Of a stretch of DNA of 64,000 nt, positions 57,201 to 64,000 are shown piece after piece. The DNA is taken from NCBI RefSeq assembly GCF_032118995.1, contig NC_092650.1, positions 186,001 through 250,000 on the forward strand. The letters are read 5' to 3'. The notes under the pieces were generated by a model that was not told the DNA's origin, made no database searches, and saw only the letters and a program-made list of their open reading frames with translations. The position numbers were made by a program, and so were the translations under genes. Position 1 is the first letter of the stretch. Each line of letters begins with the position of its first letter. The DNA comes from Asterias amurensis (Eukaryota; Echinodermata; Asteroidea; Forcipulatida; Asteriidae).

Positions 57201-60200
57201 GCTGATCTGACGTTCTACTTACATGATCGGATTGGTACACTAGTAAAAATACTTATTATATTGATAAGGACTCAATTCAGACAACCTGGTTTACGTGGAA
57301 ATATTGGTAAAGAGTGCTGAAAAATATGAATACTTCCTCCCTGATGGGTGAAATGTTCTTTGTGTAATTCACGACATGTACATGTTGGTTATCGGCAGCT
57401 TGATTATTTAAAATGTCAGAATGTCTAATTGGGATGTCATTTGGCCTCACGTATCTATAAGTATCTATAATTACCCCTAAGTATGTAGAACCCAACAGAG
57501 ATGACCCCAACCCAAGGTCTCATCATGCATCCTGGCTGTGATGGTAACCAAGTTACTGACAAAAGGCCAAGTACAAACACATTTTCTCCTTCCACTAAAC
57601 AAAGTTTTGAGGCAACGAACTGGAAGCGCAGGTAAAAAAACTATTTTGCTGCTAAGCCCAAGAGAATGTTTTTTTACAAACGGTGTTTTACTAACCGCAA
57701 GAAGCTAAACAAACGTGAGTGCATTTCCTTCATGGATATTTTCTTTAAAACTGCTTGTATCAATTAATTTAAGCCTCCGAAATCACAGGAAAATTTGTTT
57801 TACTGTTCAGCAGATGCAAACATTTCCTTCTTTTTGATAAACAATAAGTTATTGTCTAAAGAACCACTGCTTTAAAAGGTTTCCAATAGACTTGTAAGAT
57901 TTTTCAATTGAAGTGCCCTTTTCAAAAAAAATTACTGGCCTTGCCCTCTCAAAGGCCTGCAACACCCAAATATGTGATAACCTGTTCCATTGATAAACGA
58001 TTGTTTTTGAAGTGGTCTAAGCGCAGCAGGATCCTTCAAAGTCAAGACAACTTCCTGAATAAAATGTTGAAGGATTTAAAATTGAATGGTTCTATAGATA
58101 ATTGCCAAGCTGTTGAGTTGACTTCACCTTACTGCAGCTTGAGGTCATTATTCACTAGTGTCATCTTCATCACATAGCTTTGCACCTAGTCTCTAAGTTC
58201 ACAATACAGCGGCTTATCATCACAGTAAAAATAACAGCCTGTTGATAACCATGACGACGACGTTAATTGCTTTTTGCCATCAATTGTTTCTGCGTGAGTC
58301 AATAAAGAGAGGGCGCACCTTCTTTGATAAGCTTGATGGTTGCCTGGCAACACAAAGGAAATACTTACAGCCAAAGGACTACCAAGGACCAAGGTCGTTT
58401 AATTGTCGTTAGAGTAATAGCAAATAATGTCAAGTGTGATTGGGTGGGTATTATAAACAAATGTAGCAGCGTGATGCGGAGTATTAAAAATAGAAAATGA
58501 ATGCTACTTTACTGTACACCTTGGGCAAGCTAGTGTATGCATCAGGCCAGTTAGCTAATTGCGTGTCAAGACCAAAAATGTTAGCCAATAAAACAAAACA
58601 AAAACAAGAATTTAGTTTATTTTTTTATTTTACCAAAAATATCAAGAGAAAACCATGTAGAATACTCAAGATTGCACAGTAGGACTTAAGTTTAAGAACC
58701 AAGATAAGCTCCAATTTGAAGACCTTGTTTCAATATTCCAGCATGCTTCGTCCAGTCACCTACAAATGTGGTGATCCAGAATGGCCTTTGAAAGATTCTT
58801 GTCTTTATTGAAAAGGCAGTTGGCGCAAACAATGCAAAGTAATAGTAAACATTCAACTGCAAAATGTTGGACAAATTGTGAAATAACTGATTTTGTTTCT
58901 AAATAAAGGCAAACATTTTAATGCAACTGGTTATTCAACTGTAGCTCTCTTTTTAAATAACTGGATATGTAGACATTACATTTATGTAATGCTCCGATAT
59001 AGCTATTTAGTATAAATTTATTCAGGACCATGTTCCCTACTTGTGTGAATTTTGTAATATTGTTTTATTTGCTTCTTTTAGTATTGGCGTCCGCCCTATT
59101 GGAAAATTTTGGATGATTTTTTAATTATATTTGAACAACTTCCCCATACAAATGTTCATTGAGTTTGTACGTAGGGAAGTTTTTAATGTCCATTTAATAA
59201 ATACGGTTTGTACAGAGCACTCAATTGCTGATGAGGATAGTACATAGGGTGCTGCTGACGGTCTCTTTGAAGATACTTGATTGAACGATACCATTACTAC
59301 CTTTAGGGCATATTGGACATCCGATTGCAATTTATATCCACCCAACATCTTTGATGCAATCTTCAGACTCTTGCGCTTTTGTCGTGGGGATAAGATCTCT
59401 TTATTTACACCGAAAAGCTGTACAGAACCAAGACCTGATACTGTTCCTGTGAGAGCAAGGCAAGTTTTTCCTTAAACAGCTAAAGGCATAATGAGGGAAA
59501 TGGTAATGTGTACTGGAACATTTCAAAGGGCACCGAGGCGTTTTACCAGGGGCATAGGGGCAATTGTCTTTGTTGTCATTGTGAAGTTTCAGCCAGGCTA
59601 TACTTCCTAACAAGTCTGATAACTTGTTCTTTTTAGGGCAAGGCAAGTTTTTAAGGGCATATGACTTTGGGGATAAATTAATCAGGGGCATGAGCCCATT
59701 GCCGGCAGGAAGTTCAGTGCTTAAATACTAATTAAATTGACCTGATATATTTGTATTTAAGGGCAAAGCAAAGCACTTTCTTGAAGTTAAGCACAGTACA
59801 TACAAAATTTCACCTGGATTACTTAAATGGGCACCAATGCAATGAAGTACCAGGTGTGAATTAATTTGCATGCTCATCTGAATTTGAAAACCAATTACTC
59901 CAATACATGTAATATTCAGTGTGTTAAGTGTGTTCGACCTTGTCTTTCTTTCATTTTTTCTATTAGCTACTACATAATGTAGTCTGTAAGGTGTATGTAG
60001 CAGTGAAACACCTGAGGCGTACTTCAAAGAGCATTTTACCGGTGATAAAATTGTTGTTCTTACTTTGGCAGACAAATATGTATGTGTACAGCTACAGTAA
60101 AAACATAAACCAACAGTAATTCATAAAGGATCTGCCACATAATTTTGGCTCAGCATTTATGAATTTATACCGCGATCAGGCAATTTATCTGTGGATATGT

Positions 60201-61330
60201 TAAATTAACGAATGCACAGACACGTGTTCCTACATACATGTATATATTTGGGATGTAGGTCAATAGAATTCTACCCATTGGTTTGTTGTATATGACATTG
60301 GTGATGGTGCTTGCAAAGACCAATCCTGATCAACTTGTAACTCGTTAGCTGTTGACACTACGATAGTCTCTACTGGCTGACGGTGATGTTGGTTCTTTTG
60401 TACAATGGAATGGGAGGGGCTGATAGCTCAACGTCTAGTATTAACTTGTGGGCGAGATTTTTGTTTCACAAGTAAGTTGTGCTCCTTTGCTGTACATGTA
60501 TGTACATGTACATGTACCTTCTACAGTGTACTGCAGTTTTCTCATTTCCCTATAAACTTAGCGTTTTGTTTCTGTTTGGTGTGTTGGTAAGTGTTTTATT
60601 TCCTTCTTGCCTTTATCCAATCACTTTCTTTACGTTAGGCCAGAGTCGATTCTAAACATGACACTTGTTAGGGATAATTATAATGTTCTGTGCTCTTTAA
60701 AATTACTCAATTCCAAACTGTCTCTGAAAAGTGTAGCCATGTCAAAATAAAAGAAAAATTTGTGTATAAATATTTTTGGCCCTGTGAAAGTGCTGAGCAG
60801 CAAAACATGTGGTCTGGTGGAGATTTTCTTGGAATTGGAACCCATACATGCCTTGAAGTGTTTGTAAAATGTTTTATTTTACTCAATGGATTATTTGATA
60901 TTTATATGTAAACACATTCTGTTGCAATACATATTTTGTCTTCAAGTTGTTTATTGTATTACAACAGAATGAAGTACATAACAACACAATGTTTTTTGTT
61001 CATAATATTTATTTATTTTTTTTTTTTTAAGAAAAAATTAATTCTGATTTTCAGTTATTTCTTTTGACCCACCAACCTGCAATTATACATTGAAATATTA
61101 TAATTGCATTGACTATTTTGAATATAATTTAGTTTGACTCAGTACTTTGCAGAGTTATGTGAACAAAATCCCAGTCATAATATTGTTCAGGTGGGATTCA
61201 AACCCACAACCTTCGCTATTAATCTACATGTAGTTGTTTCCATTGAGGAATTCAATGAATGTAGACAGTGGAACTTTCAGATACATAATGTATGTTTCCC
61301 TCTTTTTCTTTTTGTGTTATAGAACCAGTA
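54286..61330. other. Long gene-free region
   Basis: I see no exon here with both a coding look and plausible splice sites. Open frames of 60-115 codons occur on both strands but lack recognisable domains. It may be intron of a gene extending beyond the window. Confidence 0.4.
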
Positions 61331-61768
61331 CTAGTAGTCAGCATAGTTTGAAGCCTCGTTTTGCTTGTCAAGTATCATCAATGTACATGAATTAGCATCT
61401 ATAGTGAACATTGTAAGTGCTGTGTGCCTGGACGGAATCAACACCTCTATGTCTAGTTTACCTGCTGAATCTCTAAGAATAAAGTAGTCACCTTTCTGCC
61501 TTTTCAAGAAGGTGACATAATCTCCACCCAGCATCATCATCCCCGGTTCCCAGCGTCACGCTCCTGTTCAACCTGGATTTTGCATCACGCTGAATTCAAA
61601 TTCTTGCCCATTATTGGACACTTGGGGATTGCCCGGTACTTCGCTTCCCATTAGCTCATTAAAGAGGTGTTTCTGAAGGGTGGTGATTACCATACGTTGG
61701 TGACCACGCTCAGTGGGCTCAGGCGGTGATTGCTCCCTGGGATCCAGAGCTAAAGAGACTGCCGGCCT
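61331..61768 (-). other. Possible coding or decayed coding sequence
   Basis: On the minus strand 61768-61571 is open for 66 codons with a coding-like composition (LALDPREQSPPEPTERGHQR, then MVITTLQKHLFNELMGSEVP). After two stops the same frame reopens at 61540-61331 (MMMLGGDYVTFLKRQKGDYF, then ILRDSAGKLDIEV). Family not recognised. It could be two exons, a pseudogene, or chance. Confidence 0.25.
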
Positions 61769-63349
61769 CTACGCTTTGCTGAGCACTGATTACAAGTCAC
61801 TCTGCATTATCTTGTATCTGCCTGGGATTCGGGAATAGTACTCTACAAGGCAGAGGTAAGTCATTTTATTATACTTCTTCTAATACTTCTTAATGGTAAG
61901 GAACAACAGGCCTGAAATATCCATTTTGTTTCATGGGATGAACCAATTTCAATTTATCAAGAGAACATGACTTAAACATGTCACTTCCCTTAAGAGAACC
62001 CAAACATCTATGTATGGCGACATTTATTAAGTCATTAGGGCTAAGACCTGAGGGATTGAGGCCAAGGGTGCATTTGGGGTGACCCCAACCAGAAACCCGT
62101 TTACCACGTTCACCACGTTCACTGGTACAGTCATGCAACGTCTCAGCGGATAAGCTGATTTCCTCCTTCATGCTTGTGGTTCTTTTAGTGTACCGTGGAA
62201 AACTGTGCAAGTATTTATATCTGAGGCAGTTTCCTCTTTTAAACAGAAAAAAAAGCAATTGAATTTCAAAGCTGGTGTTTAAAGCAGTTTGTGTGTGTTC
62301 AGTTGTGCTGGGGTGTAGTGCATGGGATGTACAGTGAAGCTGTTCCAACCGAACCATGGTCCAGTAAGGCTCAGTTTCAAAATGGTTCACTCTTACCAAC
62401 TAATGTACATGTTACTAAAAGTGGCTGCTGACTTCTCTTAAAAACAAAATACCAACTCTGAAGCATTGAAATCAAATATGCTTTATACCCTTAGTCCCTG
62501 AAACTACCCAAAACAAAGCAAAATATCTGACAGAAAACAGTGTAGGGGCATGTGGTTTAAGTGAGATTACAGGTACTCGGAGATACATACAAAGCATTGC
62601 GCTGAAATCAATATGGTTGTACAGATACCAGTACTGTTTGCAAAATTATTGTAGTTTGTAGGTCAATTGTGGCTTGTCATTGATCTTTTATTGTGCATTT
62701 AAACAAACCATGTTCAAACAAGCGTAGTAGCTCACACTAACTGAATGTTCAAAGTACAGACAGTAACAGTGCACAGTATAAAAACAAGTATTCATTGCAA
62801 AGTTGGTATTCAGAGAGTTGTACAGTCTGCAATGAAAGCCCTGGTATTTGATTCTATACACCCGGATCTACTTGTTGTGCAAGAATAGGAATATTCTCAG
62901 CTGAATAGTCTCTTTCAACAACACCAAGGTACATGTTTGTTACTTTGATCCTTCCTTAATGCTTTGATATAGCCCTGTTGAGCCATGTTGGACACTCTTG
63001 GCATTCACAGTTAGGTTGTATGGGTATGCAATGTAATCGGTCTGTCACAATACTGTCATAGATCTTCCTTACCAGTTTGTTTACCAAATGCTAGTTAAAA
63101 CACATGAGGAGCAGTCAAAAGTACATTGTACATTTTGAACTCCAAGTGGTCTGGCTGACTAGCTCAGTGTTGAAAACCATCTCTATTATTTTTGAAATTT
63201 ATACAATTTAAAAAGCTGATGTACTAGTGAAATGACAAGTTAACTGGTTCTGCTGGCCAGTCACAAAAATAAGTTAAGGGCGAACCCTGATAGTGTCCAC
63301 CATGTATTAAAATGGCTTAATGTGCAGAATAAGTGACATTTAAATGTCA
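61769..63349. other. Gene-free flank with a possible plus-strand splice donor
   Basis: GCAGAG|GTAAGTC at about 61850-61862 is a strong plus-strand donor after a GC-richer block, consistent with a non-coding exon of a gene running right. Nothing else was recognised. Confidence 0.25.
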
Positions 63350-63600
63350 AGTTATAAACCACAACTTGGGGAAACTGACTGGGTAAGTTTTGGGTTTGAA
63401 CAAAGAACATTTGATACATGTGTAGGAGTGGGATTTGAACCAAGGACCTCCAGATTATCGTACTGGCGCTCTAGAAACTGAGCTTTCTAGCCCAAAGTTT
63501 GTGGTCTTACATATATACCTTTTTTTTAGGGGTGCCAGTCAGAAGCCGTACCGTTACATGGTGTATGAATACCTACATCTGAAGGGGATAAGACTTTTTC
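63350..63600 (-). repeat. SINE of the second family
   Basis: It shares GGGAAACTGACTGGGTA and the B-box complement GGGATTTGAACC with 44400-44645. GGTGCCAGTCAGAAGCC again marks the far end. Confidence 0.72.
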
Positions 63601-63914
63601 AAATCTAATATTAATAACAATTCTTCGCAATTGACAACGTGTAAGAAGTGGTGCTAATGAGAACACCCAGTAGCAGCTGCCGTTGTTCTAAAAGTATTTT
63701 AATTTTATAAATATTGTTGATTTGAAGTATATAAAAACAAGTTATTCCAGATTCACAACAAGAACCAAATCAATACAAATTGCATATATTAATTTGTTGG
63801 TGGAAACAAATCAATCCCAATTATTTTTGGGGGGCCAGGTGTTGTGTTGGGGGTACATGTATACTGTAGACCACATACATGTATGAGGTGTTGATAAGTG
63901 ACACGTTGCTTAAT

Positions 63915-64000
63915 TTAAAGGCAGGGTGCAGGGTGTCTGGTAAATGTCATGAAGACCAGTATCCTCACTTGGTAGGCCTACATGTATCCCAACTTATACT
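63915..64000. repeat. Interspersed repeat family, partial copy at window edge
   Basis: GAAGACCAGTATCCTCACTT followed by ATGTATCCCAAC matches the end of the family seen at 40935-41290. The copy is cut by the window end. Confidence 0.6.

Noticed and set aside
61331..61540. Independent 69-residue small protein gene
   Set aside because: No promoter, family or splice support. Kept only as part of a low-confidence coding-like stretch.

Overview
This is animal nuclear DNA, AT-rich and dense in repeats. Its genes are split by GT-AG introns. The large SRCR (scavenger receptor cysteine-rich) receptors, the tRNA-Leu-like SINEs and the interspersed repeats all point to an echinoderm. A sea star is my best guess, from general familiarity only.

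Four multi-exon genes could be rebuilt exon by exon with consistent splice phases. (1) 5644-10337, plus strand: a 238-residue mitochondrial coiled-coil protein of the CCDC90B/MCUR1 family, 8 exons. (2) 13394-16622, plus: a type I membrane receptor with 3 SRCR domains, 495 residues, 5 exons. (3) 30099-19898, minus: 8 SRCR domains, 1017 residues, 11 exons. (4) 43246-35622, minus: 8 SRCR domains, 1000 residues, 11 exons. The two large receptors are tandem paralogues that match exon for exon. The short one matches their last three SRCR domains plus membrane anchor. All three receptors appear to end in a class I PDZ ligand (-TEV, -TAV, -SSL), although their cytoplasmic tails are otherwise unlike each other. 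A further exon-like open frame lies at 50463-50208 (minus), and a weak coding-like stretch at 61768-61331 (minus).

Layout: 1-5.3 kb holds two opposed arrays of a ~235-bp satellite around a 1.9-kb spacer, the right one with a 938-bp higher-order period. 5.6-10.3 kb is the CCDC90 gene, 13.4-16.9 kb the short receptor, 19.9-30.2 kb the first large receptor and 35.4-43.3 kb the second. 43.7-49.6 kb is a probable non-autonomous Helitron carrying an 80-bp minisatellite. 50-64 kb is mostly gene-free sequence with MITEs, SINEs and one strikingly perfect hairpin.

The most unusual signal is that small tandem duplications in the receptor genes repeatedly sit across exon edges, copying splice acceptors or donors together with part of an SRCR exon. 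Some copies keep the reading frame and could be used as alternative splice sites or mini-exons.
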